A stretch of 49,935 nt of DNA from JACROF01 sp964533055 (GCA_964533055.1 CAZHKZ010000005.1:1-49935); one strand, 5' to 3'; counted from the first letter of the stretch, positions 15,475 through 24,003 are shown. Made by a program: numbers and translations. The notes: a model not told the origin generated them from the letters alone.

Positions 15475-16533
15475 TTATTCAGTAGAAGATTTTTGTTGAG
15501 TCTGCGTTCGCTCTAGGGTATTTTGGAATGTATTCATCTCTCCTGTTTTCTTAGATCGTATTTGTTCAACCCAAGCAGTATTATCTTTGTACCAATTGAT
15601 TGTCTCAGTAAGTCCACGCTCAAATTCTTCTCGAGGATAGTCTGGTTTCCAGCCTAATGCAGTTATCTTTGATGCATCAATAGCATATCTTCTATCGTGA
15701 CCTGGCCTATCCTCAATGTATTCGATCATATCTTCTCCAAGACCCATAATTGAGAGGATCATCTTGGTTAATTCGAGATTGTTGCGCTCATTATCTGAGC
15801 CAATATTATAAACTTCCCCAACGTTTCCTTTGTGAAGGAGGAGATCGAGAGCTTTTGAATGATCAACTGCATGAATCCAATCACGCACATTCAGGCCATC
15901 TCCATAAACTGGAACTTTTTCACCCTTTAATAATTTAAAAACAAAGAACGGAATAATCTTTTCTGGAAATTGATAGGGGCCATAATTATTTGAACAATGA
16001 GTAACAATAACAGGCACTTTGTGAGTCACCCAGTAAGCGTTGCACATAATATCTCCACCGGCCTTTGCGGCTGCATAGGGCATATTTGGCCAGATTGGTG
16101 TGCTCTCAGTAAATAATTCTTTTCCATCAAGTGGAAGTGACCCGTAAACCTCATCAGTTGATACATTGATAAACTTCTCAATAGCATTTGCCCGAACAGC
16201 ATCAAGCACCATCTGAACTCCAAGAGTATTAGTTAGAACGAACTCTTTTGTTCCACCATGAATCGAACGGTCAACATGTGTCTCTGCTGCAAAATTAATA
16301 ACATGCGTTATCGCATGCTCTTTCATAACCTGATTGAGCCTATCTAGGTCAGTGATATCGCCCTGGACGAATGTGTAATGTGGATTATTCTCAACATCGG
16401 TAAGATTTTCAAGGTTTCCTGCATAGGTCAGCTTGTCATAATTAACGATCTCATACTCAGGGTACGTCGAGAGCATATGCTTGATAAAGTTAGTACCAAT
16501 AAAACCAGCACCTCCGCAGACTAATAATTTCAT
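15475..16533 (-). CDS. rmlB: dTDP-glucose 4,6-dehydratase
   Basis: The 352-residue protein is a full RmlB: LVCGGAGFIGTNFIKHML, AETHVDRSI, NVSTDEVYGSL with the catalytic Asp-Glu pair, MPYAAAKAGGD (Tyr-x3-Lys), NNYGPYQFPEKIIP and VRDWIHAVDHSKAL. It converts dTDP-glucose to dTDP-4-keto-6-deoxy-D-glucose using bound NAD. The last 25 residues (from about 328) form a Gln/Thr-rich tail beyond the usual end. The ATG overlaps the rmlA stop by 4 nt, so the two are translated together and supply the dTDP branch of the cluster. Confidence 0.97.
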   Translation of the reverse strand: MKLLVCGGAGFIGTNFIKHMLSTYPEYEIVNYDKLTYAGNLENLTDVENNPHYTFVQGDITDLDRLNQVMKEHAITHVINFAAETHVDRSIHGGTKEFVLTNTLGVQMVLDAVRANAIEKFINVSTDEVYGSLPLDGKELFTESTPIWPNMPYAAAKAGGDIMCNAYWVTHKVPVIVTHCSNNYGPYQFPEKIIPFFVFKLLKGEKVPVYGDGLNVRDWIHAVDHSKALDLLLHKGNVGEVYNIGSDNERNNLELTKMILSIMGLGEDMIEYIEDRPGHDRRYAIDASKITALGWKPDYPREEFERGLTETINWYKDNTAWVEQIRSKKTGEMNTFQNTLERTQTQQKSSTE

Positions 16534-17255
16534 GCTCCATGCTCCTTTGCTACTTTTCCTGCCATATAATTATTCACTCTTAAAAGTGAGTCAAATGTTC
16601 CAGCATCTTCCCAGATACCCCGTACAAAATCTACTCTCAATTCACCGATATCTCTATATTGATTAATAAGATCGACAATCTCAACTTCCCCACGAGCAGA
16701 TGGTTTTACCTTCTTTGCAAAATCTGATGCTCGTTTATCAACGACATATAACCCAACCATGGCGAAGTTACTCTTAGGATGCTCTGGCTTCTCCACAATT
16801 GAAAGTACTTTATGGCTGTCATCAAATTCGATAACTCCATAACGATTAGCATCTGGAACTTCCTTTGCAAAAACAATTGCTCCACTCTTAAAATCCTTAA
16901 TCACATCACTAAAATCTTCATCAAAAATATTATCACCTAGAATCATTGCTGCATTATCTCCACCAATAAAGCTTTCTCCAACGACAAAAGCATCAGCAAG
17001 ACCTCGGGGCTCTTCCTGAATTTCATAAGTGAATTTAGCTCCGAATTCAGCACCTGAACCTAGGAGGTTGAGGAAATGACCTGAGTATTCTGGAGCAACA
17101 ATAATCAAGATCTCTGTAATACCAGCACTGATAAGTGTTTGAAGCGGATAGTAAATCATCGGCTTATTATAAACCGGCAACAGTTGCTTTGAAGTAATTT
17201 TTGTGAGGGGACGAAGCCTTGTCGCCCTACCTCCTGCGAGAACAATTCCCTTCAT
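16530..17255 (-). CDS. rmlA: Glucose-1-phosphate thymidylyltransferase, short form
   Basis: The 241-residue nucleotidyltransferase starts GIVLAGGRATRLRPLTKITSKQLLPVYNKPMIYYPLQ and has MILGDNIFDEDF, IVEKPEHPKSNFAMVGLY and ARGEVEIVDLINQY. It makes dTDP-glucose from dTTP and glucose-1-phosphate. E. coli-type RmlA is about 290 residues; the C-terminal helical region that helps form the allosteric dTDP-rhamnose site is largely missing, so feedback control may differ, as in other short RmlA proteins. A TACAAT 8 nt before the ATG could be an internal promoter, but the gene is only 6 nt from its upstream neighbour. Confidence 0.95.
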   Translation of the reverse strand: MKGIVLAGGRATRLRPLTKITSKQLLPVYNKPMIYYPLQTLISAGITEILIIVAPEYSGHFLNLLGSGAEFGAKFTYEIQEEPRGLADAFVVGESFIGGDNAAMILGDNIFDEDFSDVIKDFKSGAIVFAKEVPDANRYGVIEFDDSHKVLSIVEKPEHPKSNFAMVGLYVVDKRASDFAKKVKPSARGEVEIVDLINQYRDIGELRVDFVRGIWEDAGTFDSLLRVNNYMAGKVAKEHGA

Positions 17256-17261
17256 ATTTTG

Positions 17262-17513
17262 TTATTGTAGCAAAAAAAACATGATGGCGATACCTAATAA
17301 TCCCATCAAAATGTATTCTATCACAACCTTTGTATGCAAATCATGCTCTGTCTTATGATGAGCAATTCCAACTGTGATATAAGCAAGGGTTATGCCTATA
17401 AATATAAGAAGTTGGGATGTTTTATCAGCTTTTATACCAAGTATTGTGAATAAACCAAATGCTAATACTCCAACGAGCAGCGCATAATACCAAAAATGCT
17501 TTTTCCGTGTCAT
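17262..17513 (-). CDS. Small three-helix membrane protein
   Basis: I do not recognise this 83-residue protein. It has three hydrophobic helices at about residues 8-27 (YYALLVGVLAFGLFTILG), 34-52 and 64-82, joined by short loops, one of which is His-rich (AHHKTEHDLHTK). A basic MTRKKH start suggests a cytoplasmic N-terminus. The ATG overlaps the stop of the CAP-domain gene by 4 nt, and rmlA follows after 6 nt, so it is expressed within the long operon between the t6A genes and the sugar genes. Confidence 0.65.
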   Translation of the reverse strand: MTRKKHFWYYALLVGVLAFGLFTILGIKADKTSQLLIFIGITLAYITVGIAHHKTEHDLHTKVVIEYILMGLLGIAIMFFLLQ

Positions 17514-18376
17514 AAAATACTTCCTCCACCAATAATAACAACAAGTGTTAGCACAAATCCAAAAAAGATGATCTCATCGATATTATGAGAAATAATTCGA
17601 ACAACTTGGCGCCGTCGAATAATGAAGAGATCTACAAGAAGCAAGCCTAGTATTGTTCCCAAGAAGACAAGGGCGATATTCCTCTGCATCGATGTTGCAT
17701 CTATCAATGGGGCACTTGCACCTTGAATTGAACCTGTGCCTAGGGGTTTTGGAATCTCGCTATTTTGAATAGGATTCTCTACTGTTTCAGCTATGGCTGG
17801 GGAGGAAGATTCACTCTTTCTCCCAAACATCTGAACAACAAGAACGGTATCATCCCCTGTGAGCATTCCCGGAACAACTGCATACCCGACATCATCATAA
17901 TTCGCTGAAATCATATTCTCCCTGTGAGTCGGACTTGCCATCCAAGCATCAACTACTTCAGATGCAGATGTATATCCTCTTGCAAGATTTTCTCCAGCAT
18001 AACTATATTCATACCCAGCAGACTTGATAAATGACCAAGGAGACGTACTTCCATCGGGAGCAAAGTGAGCCCAATAGTTCTTAGTGAACATATCTGAGGC
18101 TTTATTTCTTGCAGCCTCTGAAAGTGAGGCATTCAGTACGAGAGGAGACGCGCCAACTTCCTGTCGTTTTGCATTTGTCATGACGAGTAAATCATCTACA
18201 GAAATTGAGTACTGAATACCCAGAACATCCTGAGTATGATTTTTGATGAATCCTAATGACACCTGGAGGACAAAAAAAAGTAATGCAAATACCAAAAGAC
18301 TTGAGTGATGTAGTAGACGAGCTCTGTGATTATTGCTCGGCCGTGGCAAGAAAAGGTGGTGCAGAAATCCTCTCAT
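17510..18376 (-). CDS. CAP/SCP-domain (YkwD-like) membrane protein
   Basis: The 288-residue protein has an N-terminal membrane helix (about 25-45), a CAP domain (about 60-190) and two C-terminal helices (about 233-253 and 268-287). The CAP domain shows LLVMTNAKRQEVGASPL, NYWAHFAPDGSTSPWSF, AGENLARGY and WMASPTHRENMISANYDDVGYAV, with the usual His and Glu cavity residues (H of AHF, E of GEN, E and H of THREN). Bacterial YkwD-type proteins are exported and poorly understood, with suggested roles at the cell wall. A Ser/Pro-rich linker joins the domain to the last helices. It lies 14 nt after tsaB. Confidence 0.88.
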   Translation of the reverse strand: MRGFLHHLFLPRPSNNHRARLLHHSSLLVFALLFFVLQVSLGFIKNHTQDVLGIQYSISVDDLLVMTNAKRQEVGASPLVLNASLSEAARNKASDMFTKNYWAHFAPDGSTSPWSFIKSAGYEYSYAGENLARGYTSASEVVDAWMASPTHRENMISANYDDVGYAVVPGMLTGDDTVLVVQMFGRKSESSSPAIAETVENPIQNSEIPKPLGTGSIQGASAPLIDATSMQRNIALVFLGTILGLLLVDLFIIRRRQVVRIISHNIDEIIFFGFVLTLVVIIGGGSIL

Positions 18377-18390
18377 CCATTCAGTATAGC

Positions 18391-18714
18391 TTATTCGTAG
18401 GTTGGTTCAACAAGCACACCTAGCTCCTTGTCATTTATTGGAATGTGGAGAACAGATGCAATTGCATTTACGATAGCTGCACCTACTCGAAGCCCGGTAA
18501 ACGAACCAATCCCAACGGGAGCATATAGTTTTGAGATATCCTTCATCTGAAGCTTATGCTCTTTTAAAGCGCGCTCCAATAATGAGAGTGCTACCTGTGG
18601 TTTTCTTGTATCTGTCGCTTCTTTATACTCAAATTCTTTACCCCCAATAGCAAGAGTGACTCTTGCCAATTCTCTGTCCGAAAGATCAATAGTAACCGAG
18701 ACCGTCTCGTTCAA
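18391..18714 (-). CDS. tsaB: TsaB-like protein, N-terminal half only
   Basis: The 107-residue product matches the N-terminal lobe of TsaB (YeaZ), the non-catalytic subunit that works with TsaD in t6A37 tRNA modification. The key match is APVGIGSFTGLRVGAAIVNAIA, equivalent to GPGSFTGLR.G. The usual IDTS start is altered to TIDLSD. E. coli TsaB is about 231 residues, so the second lobe is absent; there is no remnant of it before the CAP gene. The start is a TTG overlapping the tsaC stop (TTGA). It follows tsaE and tsaC, which supports the call despite the short length. Confidence 0.78.
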   Translation of the reverse strand: MNETVSVTIDLSDRELARVTLAIGGKEFEYKEATDTRKPQVALSLLERALKEHKLQMKDISKLYAPVGIGSFTGLRVGAAIVNAIASVLHIPINDKELGVLVEPTYE

Positions 18715-19283
18715 AGCTCCACCTCCACACCACCAGATCTAACGATCTGCATTGGATCCGTTGTAGTATCTATGATCGTAGATGACTTAAAAATTCCACT
18801 GGTCTCTCCAGGCACGACATAATCAACAAGTTCAATAAGTTTTGGGTCAAGATCATTAACAGCAAATGGCGTTGGAAATCCATGAAAATTAGCTGAAGGT
18901 CCAAAAATAGCAGCGCCACATCCCTCAATAATCGCCTGAGCAGTTTTGTTATTGGGAAATCTTAGACCTACATTCTCAAGCTTCTGCGCTAATAGATTCT
19001 CATCTGTCTTTGCTGGAACAATGATAGTTAATGCGCCAGGCCAGAATGGTTTGACCAATTGAGATACAACTATTTCTGAGAATTCACCATAACGTTTCGC
19101 CATTTCAAATGAACTCACGAGAACTGGAGTTGGCTGAACTAATGGTCTTTGTCGGATCTCAAAGAGCCTAACCATTGCCTGATGATTTCCAGCAAGACAT
19201 CCTATACCAAAGGCAGTGTCGGTAGGAAAAATAATAATTCCCCCATTCTTTAGAACTTGAATTGCTTTTTGAACATGATCCAT
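18711..19283 (-). CDS. tsaC: L-threonylcarbamoyladenylate synthase (TsaC/YrdC)
   Basis: The 190-residue YrdC-domain protein has GGIIIFPTDTAFGIGCLAGN, then EIRQRPLVQPTPVLVSS (the K.R pattern degenerates), FWPGALTIIVPAK and VGLRFPNN, with IFGPSANFHG near residue 130. It makes threonylcarbamoyl-AMP from Thr, bicarbonate and ATP for the t6A modification of tRNAs reading ANN codons. It starts 1 nt after tsaE and overlaps tsaB by 4 nt, so tsaE-tsaC-tsaB is one tightly coupled unit. The catalytic partner tsaD is not in this window. Confidence 0.92.
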   Translation of the reverse strand: MDHVQKAIQVLKNGGIIIFPTDTAFGIGCLAGNHQAMVRLFEIRQRPLVQPTPVLVSSFEMAKRYGEFSEIVVSQLVKPFWPGALTIIVPAKTDENLLAQKLENVGLRFPNNKTAQAIIEGCGAAIFGPSANFHGFPTPFAVNDLDPKLIELVDYVVPGETSGIFKSSTIIDTTTDPMQIVRSGGVEVEL

Positions 19284-19284
19284 A

Positions 19285-19713
19285 TTACGAAATCACTATC
19301 TCCCGAGTAGTCTCATTAAGATAAGTAAATGTAAGAAAGTGAGTATCTTGGGGCAATAGACCAGATGCTTTCTCTGGCCACTCTATAAACGTCATTGCCT
19401 TCTTATCTAAGAGTATCTCTTTTAATCCAACTTCTTCAACTTCTTTCTCGCTCGCCAGTCTATATAAGTCTAAATGATAAAGTATATCTATCCCACGATC
19501 ATTTTTTAACATATACTCTTTTTGAATAAGAAATGTCGGAGAATTTACAACAGCATTAGCACCCAACTCTTTAGCAACGAACTGTGTGAAAGTTGTCTTA
19601 CCACTTCCCAAATCGCCAATCAGCGCTATAACAGCACCCGGCTTTAATACCCTAGCAAATTCCCTTGCGACATTCTCTGTCTCCGTAACGTCATGTGTAA
19701 TTATTTTTTTCAT
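19285..19713 (-). CDS. tsaE: tRNA threonylcarbamoyladenosine biosynthesis ATPase TsaE
   Basis: The 142-residue protein is a P-loop ATPase with ALIGDLGSGKTTFTQFVAKELG (Walker A), VNSPTFLIQKEY, LYHLDLYRL and FIEWPEKASGLLP, all typical of TsaE (YjeE), which drives turnover of the TsaBD complex. I start at ATG 19713 because it overlaps the stop of the upstream secreted-protein gene by 4 nt (ATGA); further in-frame starts upstream lie deep within that gene. It is the first of three t6A genes in a row. Confidence 0.94.
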   Translation of the reverse strand: MKKIITHDVTETENVAREFARVLKPGAVIALIGDLGSGKTTFTQFVAKELGANAVVNSPTFLIQKEYMLKNDRGIDILYHLDLYRLASEKEVEEVGLKEILLDKKAMTFIEWPEKASGLLPQDTHFLTFTYLNETTREIVIS

Positions 19714-20486
19714 ATGCCTTTTAGTCTCCAATTTCGATACATGAGTATACCACAACTAGCGATAAATCCTCCTCCAGCGAGTAGAAAAATAATTGGAAGT
19801 AGATCATTTTTATTATCTCCACTGACTACTGGACTAGGTTTAGTTGGTGTTACTTTTTGATATCTTTCTTGATGCATTCCAAGAACTGCAGTTGGATACG
19901 ACCTGGTATCTCCATCAGAGTCTTCTATTTCCTCGGCCGTAACGGTGATGGCCGGCTGTGGTGCACTCTCTTTTGTAGGTGCTAAGGTCACAGTTCTTGG
20001 AGAATTCGTTGGGGCAGACTGGGTGGGAGTTAAAGTTGGGAGTGAGTAATTTATCGAAATATCAACTGGCGTATAAGTATCATTTGCAGCCATAGACCCT
20101 GAAGCTGTATATCGTCTTACCCTAAGCTTATAGAGACCACTTCCTTGATATTTTACATTTGATGGATTTCCGATTCGCGCTTGAATCGTTACTTGAGCCT
20201 GACTTGAAGCGATGAGGACGGGAAAGTACATCTTGCCATCTGAGCCGCCTACCCAGCTTGACCCGTTAAAGGTCTCTCCAAAATACTCTGTCGTTCCATC
20301 CTTAAAGAGATCTACTCGAACATAATTCTGCCCGAGAGACGCACCCACAATTGTTGCACTAACGTTAAATGGCTGATCTGAAATTTGAGAAGGGGCGATA
20401 AGCTCAACCCCTACTGCAAATGTTCTAGATGGAGTGAGTATTAAAAATAAAAGGAGAGTCACTGCCACACAATATACTATTTTCAT
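19710..20486 (-). CDS. Secreted, C-terminally membrane-anchored protein of unknown function
   Basis: The 258-residue protein has a signal peptide (residues 1-24, ending TFAVG), a beta-rich domain of about 120 residues, a Thr/Pro/Ser-rich linker (about 150-205), and a C-terminal helix (LPIIFLLAGGGFIASCGILMY) with a basic stop-transfer end. The arrangement is that of a surface-displayed protein tethered by its C-terminus. I do not recognise the domain. It lies 53 nt after the C39-like hydrolase gene and overlaps tsaE by 4 nt. A TTGCAT with CACAAT 18 bp away might be its promoter, with an 18-nt leader. Confidence 0.7.
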   Translation of the reverse strand: MKIVYCVAVTLLLFLILTPSRTFAVGVELIAPSQISDQPFNVSATIVGASLGQNYVRVDLFKDGTTEYFGETFNGSSWVGGSDGKMYFPVLIASSQAQVTIQARIGNPSNVKYQGSGLYKLRVRRYTASGSMAANDTYTPVDISINYSLPTLTPTQSAPTNSPRTVTLAPTKESAPQPAITVTAEEIEDSDGDTRSYPTAVLGMHQERYQKVTPTKPSPVVSGDNKNDLLPIIFLLAGGGFIASCGILMYRNWRLKGI

Positions 20487-20539
20487 ATCTATATGGATGA
20501 GCTTATTGTGACGCTAAAGAGTGGGGTAATGCAAGCAAA

Positions 20540-21775
20540 TTACATGCTTAATCTCTCAGTTGAACGGATGCTTCCAACAGAGTAATGTGCATTAAATGAG
20601 ATATTCTTTCCATTTGGGATATATGGATCGTTCATTTGATATACCCCATTAGATCCACTAATAATGACAACGAAATGATCAGCGATTGGCCCACCATCAT
20701 AACTTACCCCAACTATGACTGGTCTCCCCTGTGATAGCTCGCTATCAAGTGAGACTGACACTCGTGTAGATGACGCACCGTCAGCTGAAACACTCTTATT
20801 AAGATAGGCTGGATAATAAGAAGCAAAGTTGCTCGAAACACCATTAATTGTTGCTGGCGTAACAGATCTGTGGCCGTAGTGCGAATAGACCATTGCAACC
20901 GAAGTCACAAGACAACCATCACTTGCCAAAGTGTACTGTGTGCCGTTAAGAGAACTACCTCCCCAAGAACTGTCTCGCTGATTGTAATAGCAGCCCCAAT
21001 CATCACAAGATGTCTGACTTCCAAGTAGAGATGAACCTCCCTGATTTGCAGTAAATCGACTAAATCCAGCAAGCTGAGCCCTAGCTTGATTCAAAAGTCT
21101 CTGATAATTAGCCTCGCTTCCCTGTGTCTCGGCGAGGAGTTTTTGCTTTTGGCTCTTCTGACTATCAAGTTCGGCTGTATAGTCCTCTAACTGAGATTTC
21201 AGAGCAACTACTTTGACTTTCTTCTCTTCAAAGATCGCTTTTTGATTTATATAGTCATTCTTCGCCTGAACAGTGTTATACATCAACTTTTTATCATGCT
21301 CTTGAACAATCTTCACATAATTAGTTTTATTGACAAAATCTGTGAAGCTCCCAGATGAAAGTAACATCTCAAGAGGCTGAACTGTGCCGAGTTGATATGT
21401 GGCTGAAATCCTATCCATTAAAGTCTTTGTAATACTGTCAAGCGACCCCTCTAAGTTGTCTATCTTCTTATCTGCACTATCTATGTCCTCCTCCAGAATA
21501 TCTAGCTGATCCCCAGTTGCTTGAATTCTATACTCTGTTAATTTAATTTGATTATCCATAACCGAGATCTGTGAGGATAATGTTTTCTCTTCTGACTTAA
21601 CTGCAGCTAACTGTTTTTCGAGCTCTTTAATTCTGTCACTTACTCCTTGGGTTGCAGCAGGATCTGTTGTAGGAGTTGGAGTCAATGATTCTTGTGCAAA
21701 ACTAAGTGAAGTGTGAAAAATGAGTGCGAGAACGAAAGCAGAGAGGACAACTATGCGAGAAGTTTTTTCTATCAT
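20540..21775 (-). CDS. Secreted coiled-coil peptidoglycan hydrolase with C39-like peptidase domain (PcsB-like partner of FtsEX)
   Basis: The 411-residue protein has a signal peptide (about 1-27, ending SFAQ), a long coiled coil (about 45-240) like that of PcsB and related FtsEX-activated hydrolases, and a C-terminal papain-like domain of about 150 residues. There QRDSSWGG opens a peptidase_C39-type fold, LASDGCLVTSVAMVYSHYG carries the likely catalytic Cys, and ADHFVVIISG and MNDPY the His and Asp/Asn. PcsB itself has a CHAP domain here. It starts 10 nt after ftsX, so FtsEX probably controls it during division. I choose ATG 21775 because upstream codons lie within ftsX. Confidence 0.82.
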   Translation of the reverse strand: MIEKTSRIVVLSAFVLALIFHTSLSFAQESLTPTPTTDPAATQGVSDRIKELEKQLAAVKSEEKTLSSQISVMDNQIKLTEYRIQATGDQLDILEEDIDSADKKIDNLEGSLDSITKTLMDRISATYQLGTVQPLEMLLSSGSFTDFVNKTNYVKIVQEHDKKLMYNTVQAKNDYINQKAIFEEKKVKVVALKSQLEDYTAELDSQKSQKQKLLAETQGSEANYQRLLNQARAQLAGFSRFTANQGGSSLLGSQTSCDDWGCYYNQRDSSWGGSSLNGTQYTLASDGCLVTSVAMVYSHYGHRSVTPATINGVSSNFASYYPAYLNKSVSADGASSTRVSVSLDSELSQGRPVIVGVSYDGGPIADHFVVIISGSNGVYQMNDPYIPNGKNISFNAHYSVGSIRSTERLSM

Positions 21776-21785
21776 ATGGGCTAAA

Positions 21786-22652
21786 TTATTTGAGATAGCG
21801 TAGAACTGCTGTAAAGCTTGCAACAATACCAAGAAGTATTGCGAGAACGATTTCAACACCTAGTAGCATGAGAAGAAATCCTGGATTGAGCGTCACAAGT
21901 GGTATATCTCGCATAAATCCAAGGAGGAATGGCTTGGCATAAAGTGTCATCCCGAACATGAAAAGCCAACCAAAGAACGCACCCATTACTCCATAGAACA
22001 TCCCCTCAAGAAGAAATGGCCATCTGATATACCAATTTGTTGCGCTCAAAAGCCTCATAATCTCAATCTCTTCTCTCTTTTGAGATATCTTAAATCCGAT
22101 GATTGTCGCCATCACAAATACGGAGACGACAGAGAGTATCACAATGAGCGCAAGACCAATCTTGCGAACTGCATCAGTCCACGTGATCAATGTAGATACT
22201 ACATCTTTCAAAAAGACAACATCTGAGACATCAGATGAGCCATGAAGTACTTTTGCAACAGAGTCTAGGTCCTCGATTTTATGCGTTGATATCTCAAGCG
22301 ATGCAGGTAACACATCTGCGTTAACAAGATCAAGAAGAACTGGATTGTCTTTATTCCAATTACTATACCTCTTAAAGGCTTCACTCTTTGAGACAAAAGT
22401 TACATCAGCAACTTTACCACTTGATTTCAATTCTGCTGCAAGCGCATCGATGCTCTCTTGTTTTGTATCTTCCTTAAAGAAGGCTGTCACTTTCGGTGAT
22501 GACTCAAAATAAGAGATGATCTGGGATGAACTTACTATAAGTAGTGTGAAGATAGATATCACGAGGAAGGTCAACATCATGATCATAATCGCAGCCAATG
22601 ACTGATATGGAGATCTTCTCATGTGCTTCCATGTCGTACTAAGCGTTTTCAT
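21786..22652 (-). CDS. ftsX: Cell division protein FtsX
   Basis: The 288-residue permease-like protein has one N-terminal helix (about 20-42), an extracytoplasmic loop of about 115 residues (containing VTAFFKEDTKQESIDALAAEL, typical of the FtsX ECD) and three helices near the C-terminus. FtsX sits in the division septum, passes an ATP-driven signal from FtsE across the membrane and switches on a peptidoglycan hydrolase. Here the hydrolase gene follows directly. The ATG overlaps the end of ftsE by 14 nt, so both are made together. Confidence 0.93.
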   Translation of the reverse strand: MKTLSTTWKHMRRSPYQSLAAIMIMMLTFLVISIFTLLIVSSSQIISYFESSPKVTAFFKEDTKQESIDALAAELKSSGKVADVTFVSKSEAFKRYSNWNKDNPVLLDLVNADVLPASLEISTHKIEDLDSVAKVLHGSSDVSDVVFLKDVVSTLITWTDAVRKIGLALIVILSVVSVFVMATIIGFKISQKREEIEIMRLLSATNWYIRWPFLLEGMFYGVMGAFFGWLFMFGMTLYAKPFLLGFMRDIPLVTLNPGFLLMLLGVEIVLAILLGIVASFTAVLRYLK

Positions 22653-23406
22653 GCGTCTCTCCTTTCTCGGCAGTATCCTTCACCAATGAATCATCCTCTG
22701 CTTTCTTCTCGTGCGCTTTTGCGTGTGCGTGATGAGCATCGGGCTTTTTTGAATCATTCATCAGCTTTCCTTTTTCCAGAGCGATTGTCCTCTTCTTAAG
22801 ACTATCAATTACCTCCATGTTGTGCGTAGCCATTACGACCGTCGTACCCATCTTATTGATATCCTGCAAGAGTTTTACGATCTCCCATGAAGTCGTATTA
22901 TCAAGATTACCTGTTGGCTCATCTGCGAGCAATATCTCTGGTGAAAAAACAAGTGCACGTGCAATTGCAGCACGTTGGAGTTCTCCACCAGAAAGTTGGA
23001 TTGGGAATTTCTCTGCATGTCCTTCAATTCCCACCTGCTTAAGAATTGCATCAACTCTCATAGTAGCTTCTTCTTTACTGGCGCCTGCCATCTCAAGAGG
23101 TAGGGCGATATTTTCATAAATAGTTCTATCCATTAACATCTTCAGATCTTGAAAAACTACTCCTATGAGCTTGCGAAGTTGAGGGATTTTTGACTTTGGA
23201 AGACGAGTAACATCTGTATTATTAACAATAATACTTCCGGATGTTGCTTCCATATCTTTGATCATCAGCCTCAAAAGAGTTGTTTTCCCAGAGCCCGATG
23301 GGCCCATCAGAAAAACAAACTCTCCTTTATCAATGTCAAAAGATATATTGGAAAGGGCAGTGCTGCCTGTTCCGTATGTTTTGGAAACATCTGCTAAACG
23401 TATCAT
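22639..23406 (-). CDS. ftsE: Cell division ATP-binding protein FtsE with His-rich C-terminal extension
   Basis: The 255-residue ABC ATPase has Walker A GPSGSGKTTLL, the Q-loop VFQDLKML, signature LSGGELQRAAIARAL, and Walker B ILLADEPTGNLD, followed by ATHN. It energises FtsX. Normal FtsE ends near residue 220; here about 35 more residues follow, rich in His, Lys and Glu (HHAHAKAHEKKAEDD), which might bind metal or FtsZ-like partners, but this is inference. It is 37 nt after a membrane-anchored protein gene and overlaps ftsX. Confidence 0.95.
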   Translation of the reverse strand: MIRLADVSKTYGTGSTALSNISFDIDKGEFVFLMGPSGSGKTTLLRLMIKDMEATSGSIIVNNTDVTRLPKSKIPQLRKLIGVVFQDLKMLMDRTIYENIALPLEMAGASKEEATMRVDAILKQVGIEGHAEKFPIQLSGGELQRAAIARALVFSPEILLADEPTGNLDNTTSWEIVKLLQDINKMGTTVVMATHNMEVIDSLKKRTIALEKGKLMNDSKKPDAHHAHAKAHEKKAEDDSLVKDTAEKGETHENA

Positions 23407-23443
23407 AGTTGGGTGTTAGGTAATGAGCAGGACGTGGAGATTT

Positions 23444-23920
23444 TTATAGTACCTCAAGCCTGCCAACATCAAGTAACCATCCTGCGTGCTGTGCATCTTG
23501 GCTTTTACCCCAAACTCGCACTTTTTTATTTATGAATTTTCCAATATCAACAGAGGACGATGTTAGATAAACAGTCTGATCATCCCCGCCTGGGCGTTCC
23601 ATATGAAATGCTCCTTCGCCCTCGATACCACCCTCTTTGATAATACCCTCAGCTGGATTGTCAAATCCCTTTGTAGATTTTGCGCCAAATATCTTGCCCT
23701 TCTCAGCACCCATCATAGATACATTGCTTCCTGAGTTATCAGAGGAACTATTTCTTGAAGCAAGAACATACCCAGACCCAAGGCCAAAGAGGACTACTAG
23801 TATAAATGTTCCTACAATTTTCATATTTGATTTCTTTGCTGTTTTCTTAGGAGAAAATGACTGCATGACTCCATCATCAGCCGGTTGATTCATCTTTTTA
23901 TCAGTATTTACAGTATCCAT
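23444..23920 (-). CDS. Membrane-anchored protein with OB-like C-terminal region
   Basis: The 158-residue product has a charged cytoplasmic N-terminus, one membrane helix (about 35-54, VGTFILVVLFGLGSGYVL), a Ser/Gly/Asn linker and a small beta-rich domain from about residue 108. The last part, IGKFINKKVRVWGKSQDAQHAG and WLLDVGRLEVL, resembles short OB-fold-like segments seen in CPR envelope proteins, but I cannot name a family. It precedes ftsE by 37 nt and follows prfB after 83 nt. A TTGTCA box followed by TAACTA (18 bp) upstream may be a promoter with a leader of about 40 nt. Confidence 0.65.
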   Translation of the reverse strand: MDTVNTDKKMNQPADDGVMQSFSPKKTAKKSNMKIVGTFILVVLFGLGSGYVLASRNSSSDNSGSNVSMMGAEKGKIFGAKSTKGFDNPAEGIIKEGGIEGEGAFHMERPGGDDQTVYLTSSSVDIGKFINKKVRVWGKSQDAQHAGWLLDVGRLEVL

Positions 23921-24003
23921 ATCTTCAAACTCACAATGAGTCTAAGAACTAGTTAACCATATTTACAATCTTTTGACAACCCATTTAAGGGCTATCTCAG
24001 AGC

